Shown in pieces: positions 1 through 5,043 of a stretch of 5,355 bases of DNA. The stretch is from an uncultured Campylobacter sp. (GTDB taxonomy: Bacteria; Campylobacterota; Campylobacteria; Campylobacterales; Campylobacteraceae). The position numbers and the translations under genes were made by a program. The stretch spans positions 1-5,355 of the forward strand of contig CALISV010000182.1 of NCBI GenBank assembly GCA_938041615.1. Direction: 5' to 3'. Positions within the stretch are counted from its first letter, which is position 1. Every line of letters begins with the position of its first letter. Under the pieces are notes generated by a model. That model ran no database searches and had not been told where the DNA came from. It saw only the letters and a list, made by a program, of their open reading frames with translations.

Positions 1-499
1 GTTTGATGATGTAGGCCAGGTGTTCAAATTTAAAGCCCAAATTTGAGCCTTGACCTGCGGTATTTTCGATGACTAGCTTTACGTTTTGGCTATTTTCGAG
101 TAGGAAATTTACGGAATTTGCGATATTTTGGAGGCAAATTTCGGGCGAAATTTCGTTTAGATACGAGCCCGGATGAAAATTTATCATCTCAAGTCCGAGC
201 GCTTCTACGCGGTAAATTTCGTCCAAAAAGGCGTTAACCGACTTTTGGCGCTGCTCGTCGTTTGGATGGCCTAAATTTATAAGGTAGCCGTTGTGCGGCA
301 AAACGTGCCTGGGCTCGATGCCGGCTGCTTTTAAATTTTGTTTAAATTTGGAGATATTTTCCTGGGAAAGCGGCTTGGCTTCCCATTGACGCTGATTTTT
401 AACGAACATCGCAAAGGCGTTCGCGCCGATATTTGCCGCATTTAGCGGAGCGTTTTCTACGCCGCCCGCGATGCTGACGTGCGCGCCGATAAATTTCAT
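1..499 (-). CDS. nfo: Endonuclease IV (AP endonuclease), partial, C-terminus beyond the left edge
   Basis: Endonuclease IV is a metal-dependent enzyme of base excision repair. It cuts DNA 5' to abasic sites and removes 3' blocking groups left by oxidative damage. Translating back from the ATG at 499-497 gives 166 uninterrupted residues beginning [13 protein letters not shown], the classic N-terminus of the family. Other family landmarks visible are KNQRQW (34-39), YLINLGHP (72-79), NFHPGS (107-112) and [19 protein letters not shown] (143-161). Three of the nine trinuclear zinc ligands known from the E. coli enzyme fall at identical numbers: His69, His109 and Glu145. The remaining ligands (Asp179 onward) lie outside the window; the full protein should be about 280 residues. 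The start overlaps the stop of the upstream lipoprotein gene (ATGA). An AAAGAG Shine-Dalgarno-like sequence lies at 505-510, five bases before the start, so translational coupling is likely. The family call is near certain from the motifs; no defect is visible in this part. Confidence 0.96.
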   Translation of the reverse strand, partial: MKFIGAHVSIAGGVENAPLNAANIGANAFAMFVKNQRQWEAKPLSQENISKFKQNLKAAGIEPRHVLPHNGYLINLGHPNDEQRQKSVNAFLDEIYRVEALGLEMINFHPGSYLNEISPEICLQNIANSVNFLLENSQNVKLVIENTAGQGSNLGFKFEHLAYIIK

Positions 500-975
500 T
501 GAAGCTCTTTTATGATGATTTTTATGCGGTTTTTAGCGTCGAAAAAACTGATATTTTTACCGCAAACTTCGTATTTTATTGAATATTTACTTATATCTTG
601 TATAAAACCGCACGAATTTGTCATTACATTTGCACCGTCATACAGCGGCTTGCGCTCCAAAATTTCTGCGAAAAAGTCGTCGTATCTCTCTTCTAAAAAG
701 AACTTTTTGTTAAATTCTTTTTTCTCGAAACATGCGCCGTTCATGCAGATTTTGTCGTTTATTTTGAGATTTACCGTATTTACGCCCGAGCTGTAAATTT
801 GCAAATTTAGCTGATTTGCGTTTTTATGCAGAAAGCCCACGTCGTTGATTTTAAGCGGCGGAGTGAGGATGGTGACGGTAAATTTGTCCGATGATTTTTG
901 GCTTTGTAGCGCAGCGCAACCGCCAAATGCAAGACACGCAAGCGCAGTCAAAGCAAATTTTGAAAATTTTTTCAT
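496..975 (-). CDS. Small predicted lipoprotein of unknown function
   Basis: A 159-residue protein with an N-terminal lipoprotein-type signal: positive residues K2, K3 and K6, a hydrophobic core about 7-17, then FGGC with Cys20 as the probable lipidated residue. Phe at -3 is not the usual Leu, so the lipobox is acceptable rather than ideal. The mature part is Lys-rich and has no membrane segment. It contains four cysteines (77 and 82 in CMNGAC, then 122 and 138) that could form two disulfides in the periplasm. I do not recognise a named domain; it resembles the small conserved lipoproteins common in Campylobacter and Helicobacter. The start is supported by AAGGAT at 984-989, eight bases upstream. 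The gene stops inside the nfo start codon, so the two are probably co-transcribed, though a surface lipoprotein and a cytoplasmic repair enzyme have no obvious shared job. That it is a real gene is well supported; the function is unknown. Confidence 0.87.
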   Translation of the reverse strand: MKKFSKFALTALACLAFGGCAALQSQKSSDKFTVTILTPPLKINDVGFLHKNANQLNLQIYSSGVNTVNLKINDKICMNGACFEKKEFNKKFFLEERYDDFFAEILERKPLYDGANVMTNSCGFIQDISKYSIKYEVCGKNISFFDAKNRIKIIIKELQ

Positions 976-1006
976 AATTTTTTATCCTTGGTTTAAGCTA
1001 TTTTTT

Positions 1007-1012
1007 ATTATC
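1007..1012 (-). promoter_or_regulatory. Possible -10 box for the lipoprotein-nfo unit
   Basis: GATAAT on the minus strand, 31 bases upstream of the lipoprotein ATG, differs from TATAAT at one position. It would start transcription near 1000, leaving a leader of about 25 bases with the AAGGAT ribosome site. No clear -35 is visible; in Campylobacter sigma-70 promoters the -35 is often not conserved. The surrounding DNA is very AT-rich, so chance matches are easy. Confidence 0.35.
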
Positions 1013-1019
1013 TTTAATG

Positions 1020-1025
1020 TAAAAT
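1020..1025 (+). promoter_or_regulatory. Possible -10 box for tRNA-Glu(TTC)
   Basis: TAAAAT, one mismatch from TATAAT, lies 19 bases before the mature 5' end of the tRNA. It would give a start near 1032 and a short 5' leader removed by RNase P. The upstream DNA is T-rich but lacks a convincing -35, unlike the two tRNA operons at the right of the window. It lies back to back with the candidate -10 of the divergent lipoprotein gene. Confidence 0.35.
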
Positions 1026-1044
1026 CTCACTTCCGCTAATTTGT

Positions 1045-1119
1045 GGCCCCTTCGTCTAGCGGTTAGGACATCGCCCTTTCACGGCGGTAACACGAGTTCG
1101 AGTCTCGTAGGGGTCACCA
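1045..1119 (+). tRNA. tRNA-Glu (anticodon TTC)
   Basis: A 75-base cloverleaf. Acceptor GGCCCCT pairs with AGGGGTC (one G-U at 2-71), with discriminator A1116 and encoded CCA at 1117-1119. The anticodon stem TCGCC/GGCGG holds loop CTTTCAC, anticodon TTC at 1078-1080. The D-arm and T-arm are regular. It reads GAA and, by wobble, GAG. It stands alone, away from the two tRNA operons, and is divergent from the lipoprotein gene. Confidence 0.97.
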
Positions 1120-1256
1120 CTTCATTTTAAATTTCACAAAAGATTTTAATTTTATCCGCTTATCGCTTAAACGCCCTTTATCTAAATACAATTTTTCTTA
1201 AATTCGGATTTTATAAAATTTAACCTCAAAACCGTTTGCGCCGTATTTTGTGAAAT

Positions 1257-1319
1257 CAAATTTCATCGCGGCAAATTTAATCGCTGCCAAATAAACAAAA
1301 ACCAGCCAAATTTAATCGC
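1257..1319 (+). repeat. Three direct copies of CAAATTTMATCGC
   Basis: CAAATTTCATCGC at 1257-1269, CAAATTTAATCGC at 1272-1284 and the identical CAAATTTAATCGC at 1307-1319. The starts are 15 and 35 bases apart, and the last copy ends about 60 bases upstream of the TATAAT box of the TerC gene. They could be operator sites, or simply chance extensions of the AAATTT word that is so common here. The ATCGC tail shared by all three is what makes them stand out. Confidence 0.55.
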
Positions 1320-1379
1320 AAAATTTGATCACCAAACGCCAATTCCTGCCCGCTCAATCAAATTTAAACCCGTTTTGGC

Positions 1380-1385
1380 TATAAT
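1380..1385 (+). promoter_or_regulatory. -10 box (TATAAT) of the TerC-family gene
   Basis: A perfect TATAAT within TTTTGGCTATAAT, 35 bases ahead of the ATG. It predicts a transcript start near 1392 and a leader of about 23 bases. No -35 match is found at the usual distance, which fits the common Campylobacter sigma-70 promoter type. Confidence 0.65.
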
Positions 1386-1414
1386 CGCGCCCTAATTTAT
1401 AAAAAAGGAAAAAA

Positions 1415-2152
1415 ATGTTTGATTGGATTTTTTCGCCCGAGGCGTGGCTGTCGCTCGTGACGCTAACGGGGCTTGAGATCGTGCTTGGTATCGACAACAT
1501 CATATTTATCGCGATTTTGGTCGGCAAGCTCCCGCCCGAGCAGCGCGACAAAGGCCGCATTTTAGGGCTTTCGCTTGCGATGCTAACGAGGATTGCGCTA
1601 TTGCTTTCGTTATTTTGGATTATGAAGCTTACCAAGCCGCTATTTAGCGTGTTTGACTTTACGATCACGGGGCGCGATTTGGTGCTGATTTTGGGCGGAC
1701 TTTTCCTCATCGGCAAGTCCACGCTCGAGATCCACTCAAGCGTCAGCGGCGAGCACGAGGAGCACTCGGCGAGCAAAGGGCATGCGAGCTTTTGGGTCGT
1801 TATCGCCGAGATCGCCGTGCTTGACATCGTCTTTTCGCTAGATAGCGTCATCACCGCAGTTGGTATGGCAAATCACATCGAGATCATGATCCTAGCCGTG
1901 ATGCTCGCGGTGGGCGTGATGATGTTTGCGTCTAAGAGCATCTCAAATTTCGTCGACAACAACCCGACGATCAAAATTCTCGCGCTTGCGTTCTTGATCT
2001 TGATCGGCTTTACGCTTGTGGGCGAGGGGCTCGGTATGCACGTGCCTAAGGGCTACGTTTACTTTGCGATGGCGTTTTCTCTGGGCGTGGAGCTCATCAA
2101 CATCTACGCTCGCAAAAAGTCGGCAAAACGCGCGCAAGAGGCTCAAAAGTAA
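1415..2152 (+). CDS. TerC-family integral membrane protein (YgdQ-like)
   Basis: A 245-residue polytopic inner-membrane protein of the TerC family. Members with studied roles (for example E. coli Alx) export manganese; others are linked to tellurite resistance or to metal loading of exported proteins. The substrate here is not known. Hydrophobic segments fall at about 10-33, 47-70, 86-103, 126-150, 155-175, 186-205 and 213-231, giving seven. Family landmarks are the acidic membrane motifs LEIVLGIDNIIF (Glu21, Asp27) and VLDIVFSLDSVITAVGM (Asp137, Asp143), which probably bind metal. The length and the start near WLSLVTLTGLEIVLGIDN fit the single-domain YgdQ type, without the CBS or CorC domains of longer relatives. 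The loop 105-123 carries four histidines (107, 114, 117, 123) among acidic residues, a plausible metal-sensing or metal-binding patch. The start is set by AAGGA at 1405-1409. It appears to be a single-gene transcript between its own -10 box and a hairpin that overlaps its stop codon. The family is sure, the substrate is not. Confidence 0.94.
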   Translation: MFDWIFSPEAWLSLVTLTGLEIVLGIDNIIFIAILVGKLPPEQRDKGRILGLSLAMLTRIALLLSLFWIMKLTKPLFSVFDFTITGRDLVLILGGLFLIGKSTLEIHSSVSGEHEEHSASKGHASFWVVIAEIAVLDIVFSLDSVITAVGMANHIEIMILAVMLAVGVMMFASKSISNFVDNNPTIKILALAFLILIGFTLVGEGLGMHVPKGYVYFAMAFSLGVELINIYARKKSAKRAQEAQK

Positions 2153-2170
2153 AATTTGAGCCTTTAAATT
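2137..2170 (+). terminator. Probable terminator overlapping the end of the TerC-family gene
   Basis: An 11-base-pair stem (2137-2147 with 2155-2165, one G-U) around a seven-base loop, built on GGCTCAAA/TTTGAGCC and followed by TTTAAATTTGCTTTT. The left arm is coding sequence for the last residues (EAQK) and the stop codon TAA sits in the loop. The downstream tract is T-rich rather than a pure T run, so efficiency is uncertain. Confidence 0.5.
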
Positions 2171-2193
2171 TGCTTTTAGGCGCGCAGGGCGGC

Positions 2194-2233
2194 AAATTTG
2201 ACGCTTCGGCTTTGTTTTTGAGGCGTCAAATTT
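2194..2233. repeat. Long inverted repeat, second hairpin after the TerC-family gene
   Basis: The arms AAATTTGACGCTTC (2194-2207) and GAGGCGTCAAATTT (2220-2233) pair over 14 bases with a single G-U, around a 12-base T-rich loop. No T run follows on either strand, so it is not a classic intrinsic terminator. It may act as a backup terminator, an RNA 3'-end stabiliser, or a protein site ahead of the repair-efflux operon. It lies 48 bases upstream of that operon's start codon. Confidence 0.6.
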
Positions 2234-2269
2234 AAACTGAATGAATTTGAGCGGTAAATTTAAAAAGCA

Positions 2270-2275
2270 AAGGAG
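2270..2275 (+). promoter_or_regulatory. Strong ribosome binding site deciding a GTG start
   Basis: AAGGAG ends five bases before the GTG at 2281. No ATG in the frame is better placed, so this site fixes GTG as the start of the alkylation repair gene. I see no convincing promoter for the operon in the short spacer 2166-2269. Confidence 0.8.
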
Positions 2276-2280
2276 CTAGC

Positions 2281-2949
2281 GTGGACGTAAAAGGCGAATT
2301 TTTAAAGATTTTAGAGGGGCTTAGGAGCGAAAAACTAGCGGCCTTTTCGCAAAAACTCATCAAAAGCCCCGAAATTTTAGGCGTAAAAACTCCCGAGCTA
2401 AGACGCCTGGCAAAGCAAAATTTCGCTCGGCTAAATTTAAATCAGATCGCAGCTTACGAGCCGTTTTTTCACGAGGAGTTCATGCTAAAGGGCTTTTTGA
2501 TAATGCTCATAAAAGACGACGAAGCTAAATTTAAGCTAGCTAGCGAGTTTATCAAAACGATGCCAAACTGGGCGGTGACGGACGGCTTTGAGCCTAAATT
2601 TGCGGGCGCACGCTACGTAGATGCGCTGCTAAAGCAGGCTCTAGGCTCAAATTTAGAATACGAAAAGCGCTTTTTCTACGTTTATTTTATGCGCAATTTT
2701 GGAGCGATTTCGCTGGAGCGGTTTTTTGAAATTTGCGCCGAGGAAAAGGATGAGCGATACTACGTGCAAATGGCGGCGGCTTGGTGTTTAGCCGAGGTTT
2801 TTATCAAATTTGACGGCGCGGGGCGAGAGCTGCTAGAGAGCGGGCGACTGAATAAATTTACCCACAACAAAACGATCTCAAAGATCCGCGACAGCTACCG
2901 CGTGCCAAAAGACGTAAAAGACGCGCTTTTGGAGCTCAAAATCAAGTGA
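2281..2949 (+). CDS. DNA alkylation repair protein, AlkD-like HEAT-repeat fold
   Basis: A 222-residue protein of the DNA alkylation repair family, whose AlkD members are HEAT-repeat glycosylases that excise positively charged N3- and N7-alkylated purines without base flipping. Family landmarks are LGVKTPELRRLAK (33-45), HEE (64-66), NWAVTDGF (96-103), RYYVQMAAAWCLAEVF (159-174) and the C-terminal NKTISKIRDSYRVP (196-209). Trp97 and Asp101 have the spacing of Trp109 and catalytic Asp113 in Bacillus cereus AlkD, and Trp168 sits in the motif corresponding to Trp187. The AlkD arginine 148 has no certain match; Arg130 or Arg138 are candidates. The protein is all alpha-helical in appearance, with no signal or membrane segment, so it is cytoplasmic. 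The length is typical of the short bacterial form. Its stop overlaps the start of the MATE gene (GTGA), so the two are one operon. It begins with GTG after a strong AAGGAG. The family is well supported; whether it is an active glycosylase is inference, since some relatives (AlkD2) lack activity. Confidence 0.9.
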   Translation: MDVKGEFLKILEGLRSEKLAAFSQKLIKSPEILGVKTPELRRLAKQNFARLNLNQIAAYEPFFHEEFMLKGFLIMLIKDDEAKFKLASEFIKTMPNWAVTDGFEPKFAGARYVDALLKQALGSNLEYEKRFFYVYFMRNFGAISLERFFEICAEEKDERYYVQMAAAWCLAEVFIKFDGAGRELLESGRLNKFTHNKTISKIRDSYRVPKDVKDALLELKIK

Positions 2950-4271
2950 ATCTCACAAAAGAGCCCATAAACAAGCTCGTGCTGCGCCTAGCCGCACCAG
3001 CGGGTGTCGCCATGAGCTTTAACACGCTTTACAACGTCACGGGTGTATTTTTTGCTGCGCGCATCTCGACTCAGGCGCTAGCGGGCTTTTCGATGAGTTT
3101 TTTGCTCTACATCAGCGTCGTGGGCGTGGGGCTTGGTTTTGGCTCTGCATTAACCGCGCTTGTTGGCAACGCGCTTGGCGGCGGCAAAGAAAAACTCGCT
3201 AAAATTTACGCCGCAAAGGGTGTGTTTTTCGTGCTTCTTTGCGCGTTTTTTATGGGGATTTCGGGCTTTATTTTTACGCCGCATTTGCTTAAAATTTTAG
3301 GCGCGAACGAGGAGTTTTTACACGAAGCCATGGCGTATAACCGCGTGATATTTCTCGCCTCGCCGTTTTTCTTACTCATAAAATCGCTAAACGGCGTGCT
3401 GGTGGCTACGGGCGACACGAAGAGCCTGCGAAACTGGCTTTTTGCGGGACTTTTTATAAATTTGGGCTTTTGCTTTTTTTACGTGGATTTTTGCGGGCTT
3501 GGTATCGGCGGGATAGCGCTGGCAACGGCTTCGGTGCAGCTTTTAGGCTCGCTATTTTTAGGCGTCAAGGTTGCAAGAACAGGCATGATAAATTTTTTAA
3601 ATTTACGCTCATTTGCGCCCGAACTCGCCATCTACAGCAAAATTTTAGCCCAAGCCTTGCCCGCGTGCCTAAACTATCTCTCGATGTCGCTTGGCGGGCT
3701 CGTGCTCATGCATTTTATCAGCCGCTATGGCACGCACGCGGTCGCGGGCTATGGCCTAGCTCTTCGCATCGAGCAGATCGTTATGCTGCCGACGACTGGC
3801 ATCGCGTCGGCAGTGCTGGGTATCGTGTCGCAAAACTTCGGCGCTCGCGAATACGCCAGAGTACGCGGCTGCTACGCCTATGCGGTCAAATTTTTAGCGG
3901 TTTATTGCATTTTTGCGACGGCTTTTTGCCTGGGGCTCGGCGGGATTTTGGTTGGGTTTTTTGACGAAACGCCTGAGGTCGTGAGCGCGTCAAGGGGCTA
4001 TTTTGCGGTAAATTCGCTAGCTTTTATGGGTTACGCGCTTATAAATCTCTCCGGCTCGACGCTTCAAGGCGTAAAAAGACCGGCGGCGGTTTTTGTTTTA
4101 AATTTTACCCGTCAGATAGTGCTGCAAATAGCGCTCTACTCGCTTGTAGCCGATGTTTTTGGCGGCGAGTTGCAAGATATTTTTAAGGCGATGTTTTTTA
4201 ATGTTTGGTTGATCGGGCTAACTTTTTTCTTTTATACCAAATTTGTTCTTAGCCGAATTTGCGCGGCTTGA
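2946..4271 (+). CDS. MATE-family multidrug efflux transporter
   Basis: A 441-residue inner-membrane antiporter of the MATE family, which exports cationic drugs and toxic compounds using Na+ or H+ gradients. The length and about 12 hydrophobic segments in two related halves (roughly 10-215 and 230-435) are typical. Landmarks are LAAPAG with Pro18 in the first helix, NALGGGK (75-81), VATGDTKS (153-160), the second-half equivalents ALPACLNYL (237-245) and VSQNFGAREYARVR (294-307), and QGVKRP (374-379). It starts with GTG at 2946, sharing four bases with the stop of the alkylation repair gene. The only ribosome site is GGAG at 2931-2934, 11 bases upstream and inside that gene, so it probably depends on translational coupling. 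The substrate and coupling ion cannot be read from the sequence. Co-transcription with a DNA repair gene suggests export of a DNA-damaging compound, which is inference only. The frame is intact throughout. Confidence 0.94.
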   Translation: MNLTKEPINKLVLRLAAPAGVAMSFNTLYNVTGVFFAARISTQALAGFSMSFLLYISVVGVGLGFGSALTALVGNALGGGKEKLAKIYAAKGVFFVLLCAFFMGISGFIFTPHLLKILGANEEFLHEAMAYNRVIFLASPFFLLIKSLNGVLVATGDTKSLRNWLFAGLFINLGFCFFYVDFCGLGIGGIALATASVQLLGSLFLGVKVARTGMINFLNLRSFAPELAIYSKILAQALPACLNYLSMSLGGLVLMHFISRYGTHAVAGYGLALRIEQIVMLPTTGIASAVLGIVSQNFGAREYARVRGCYAYAVKFLAVYCIFATAFCLGLGGILVGFFDETPEVVSASRGYFAVNSLAFMGYALINLSGSTLQGVKRPAAVFVLNFTRQIVLQIALYSLVADVFGGELQDIFKAMFFNVWLIGLTFFFYTKFVLSRICAA

Positions 4272-4272
4272 A

Positions 4273-4300
4273 GCGAAAATTTTCGCAAATTTTCAAATTT
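4273..4300 (+). terminator. Possible weak terminator of the repair-efflux operon
   Basis: Just after the MATE stop codon is the perfect 14-base palindrome GCGAAAATTTTCGC (4273-4286). An alternative fold pairs GAAAATTT (4275-4282) with AAATTTTC (4287-4294) around the loop TCGC. T-rich sequence follows (4305-4315). The stems are AT-rich and weak, so this is a candidate only; it also sits directly upstream of the tRNA promoter. Confidence 0.35.
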
Positions 4301-4313
4301 AAGCTTATTTTTC

Positions 4314-4342
4314 TTGACATACCGTATTTTTTTGGCTACAAT
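4314..4342 (+). promoter_or_regulatory. Sigma-70 promoter of the first tRNA operon
   Basis: A perfect -35 TTGACA (4314-4319) and -10 TACAAT (4337-4342, one mismatch) with the optimal 17-base spacer. The predicted start is near 4349, about 30 bases before tRNA-Pro. This is a strong promoter, as expected for stable RNA. It shares the block TTTCTTGACAT with the second tRNA operon promoter. Confidence 0.87.
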
Positions 4343-4379
4343 GCGCCTTTTCAATAAGTAGGCTAAACTCGCAATGCCT

Positions 4380-4457
4380 CGGGGTGTAGCGCAGGCTGGT
4401 TAGCGCATCTGGTTTGGGACCAGAGGGCCGAAGGTTCGAATCCTTTCACCCCGACCA
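4380..4457 (+). tRNA. tRNA-Pro (anticodon TGG)
   Basis: A 78-base cloverleaf. Acceptor CGGGGTG pairs perfectly with CACCCCG, followed by A4454 and encoded CCA. The C1-G72 pair is typical of bacterial tRNA-Pro. The anticodon stem TCTGG/CCAGA holds loop TTTGGGA, anticodon TGG at 4415-4417. First gene of the first operon; 10 bases separate it from tRNA-His. Confidence 0.97.
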
Positions 4458-4467
4458 TTTGTTAGAT

Positions 4468-4545
4468 GGTGAGTGTAGCTCAGTCGGTTAGAGCATCAGA
4501 TTGTGGTCCTGAGGGTCGTGGGTTCGATTCCCATCACTCACCCCA
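4468..4545 (+). tRNA. tRNA-His (anticodon GTG)
   Basis: Acceptor GTGAGTG (4469-4475) pairs with CACTCAC (4535-4541), followed by C73 (4542) and CCA. The base before the acceptor is G4468, the extra G-1 that marks tRNA-His and pairs with C73. The anticodon GTG is at 4503-4505 in loop TTGTGGT. The anticodon stem TCAGA/CCTGA has an A-C mismatch at 31-39, next to the loop. Five bases separate it from the next tRNA. Confidence 0.96.
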
Positions 4546-4550
4546 CTTGG

Positions 4551-4627
4551 GCGCTCGTAGCTCAATTGGATAGAGCGACAGACTTCGGATCTGTAGGTTA
4601 TGGGTTCGACTCCTATCGGGCGCGCCA
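4551..4627 (+). tRNA. tRNA-Arg (anticodon TCG)
   Basis: A 77-base cloverleaf. Acceptor GCGCTCG pairs with CGGGCGC (one G-U), discriminator G4624, encoded CCA 4625-4627. The anticodon stem ACAGA/TCTGT holds loop CTTCGGA, anticodon TCG at 4585-4587. It reads the CGA/CGG part of the CGN box. Confidence 0.96.
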
Positions 4628-4639
4628 CTTTGTTTTTAT

Positions 4640-4716
4640 GCGCTCATAGCTCAGCTGGATAGAGCAACGGCCTTCTAAGCCGTAGGCCTCAGGTTCGAAT
4701 CCTGATGGGCGTACCA
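4640..4716 (+). tRNA. tRNA-Arg (anticodon TCT)
   Basis: A 77-base cloverleaf. Acceptor GCGCTCA pairs with TGGGCGT; the first pair is G1-U72 rather than G-C, which is less usual, and there is a second G-U at 5-68. Discriminator A4713, CCA 4714-4716. The anticodon stem ACGGC/GCCGT holds loop CTTCTAA, anticodon TCT at 4674-4676, reading AGA and AGG. Its acceptor and D-arm resemble the neighbouring tRNA-Arg(TCG), so the two may be old duplicates. Confidence 0.96.
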
Positions 4717-4731
4717 CTTTATTATTGTTGT

Positions 4732-4816
4732 GCGGATGTGGTGAAATTGGCAGACACGCCAGACTTAGGATCTGGTGCCCCACGGCGTGAAGGTTCAAGT
4801 CCTTTCATCCGCACCA
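4732..4816 (+). tRNA. tRNA-Leu (anticodon TAG)
   Basis: An 85-base class II tRNA with a long variable arm. Acceptor GCGGATG pairs perfectly with CATCCGC, then A4813 and encoded CCA. The anticodon stem CCAGA/TCTGG holds loop CTTAGGA, anticodon TAG at 4766-4768, reading CTN codons. Last gene of the first tRNA operon. Confidence 0.97.
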
Positions 4817-4873
4817 TTCTTTTTTATAACCTGAAACAATCTTATGCCATTAAAATTAAGGTTAGCCTTGATT
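4817..4873 (+). terminator. Possible end of the first tRNA operon
   Basis: Straight after tRNA-Leu comes a T-rich stretch TTCTTTTTT (4817-4825). Further on, AATTAAGG (4854-4861) pairs with CCTTGATT (4866-4873) around loop TTAG, an eight-base-pair stem with one G-U. Neither is a strong intrinsic terminator by itself, but a separate promoter follows, so transcription probably ends somewhere here. Confidence 0.3.
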
Positions 4874-4903
4874 ATAGAAAATATTAGATATTTTTCTTGT
4901 TTC

Positions 4904-4932
4904 TTGACATGTAATAATGTTTTTTGTATAAT
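4904..4932 (+). promoter_or_regulatory. Perfect-consensus sigma-70 promoter of the second tRNA operon
   Basis: TTGACA (4904-4909) and TATAAT (4927-4932) separated by 17 bases: no mismatch to the sigma-70 consensus. The predicted start is near 4939, about 16 bases before tRNA-Lys. The upstream DNA (4874-4902) is AT-rich and could act as an UP element. Confidence 0.92.
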
Positions 4933-4954
4933 CTCAATTCTTTTTTAAGCAAAT

Positions 4955-5030
4955 GTCTTGCTAGCTCAGTCGGTAGAGCATCTCACTTTTAATGAGGGGG
5001 CCGTTGGTTCGAATCCAACGCAGGACACCA
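4955..5030 (+). tRNA. tRNA-Lys (anticodon TTT), first copy
   Basis: A 76-base cloverleaf. Acceptor GTCTTGC pairs with GCAGGAC (one G-U), A5027, encoded CCA 5028-5030. The anticodon stem TCTCA/TGAGG holds loop CTTTTAA, anticodon TTT at 4988-4990. First gene of the second operon; a second, slightly different copy ends the visible cluster. Confidence 0.97.
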
Positions 5031-5043
5031 TTTTTGGGTTTAT

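Larger units (their letters stand above)
1120..1414. other. Gene-free AT-rich spacer upstream of the TerC gene
   Basis: This 295-base spacer has no open frame worth calling on either strand and no recognisable RNA gene. Its content is several AAATTT palindromes, three copies of a 13-base repeat (1257-1319), and the TerC promoter and ribosome site at its right end. I looked for a yybP-ykoY manganese riboswitch, which precedes some TerC-family genes elsewhere, and did not see its conserved G-rich and GCCGC elements. Confidence 0.7.

Noticed and set aside
512..796. Plus-strand frame opposite the lipoprotein gene
   Set aside because: It lies antisense to a gene with a good signal sequence, ribosome site and overlap with nfo; no ribosome site of its own.
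1257..1319. Start of a CRISPR array
   Set aside because: The repeats are only 13 bases, irregularly spaced (2 and 22 bases between copies), and no cas gene is near.
1120..1414. yybP-ykoY manganese riboswitch upstream of the TerC-family gene
   Set aside because: The characteristic conserved segments are not visible, and the predicted transcript leader is only about 23 bases.
1354..1854. Open frame on the minus strand opposite the TerC-family gene
   Set aside because: It is antisense to a gene with clear family motifs. The translation is Ser-rich with no recognisable domain and lacks a ribosome site.
3470..3964. 164-codon plus-strand frame inside the MATE gene
   Set aside because: It is a shifted-frame shadow of a complete MATE coding sequence; the Arg-rich translation shows no family features.
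4705..4887. Small frame across tRNA-Leu, and a minus-strand frame at 4613-4798 across three tRNAs
   Set aside because: Both consist mostly of tRNA sequence. Such phantom proteins are frequent annotation errors.
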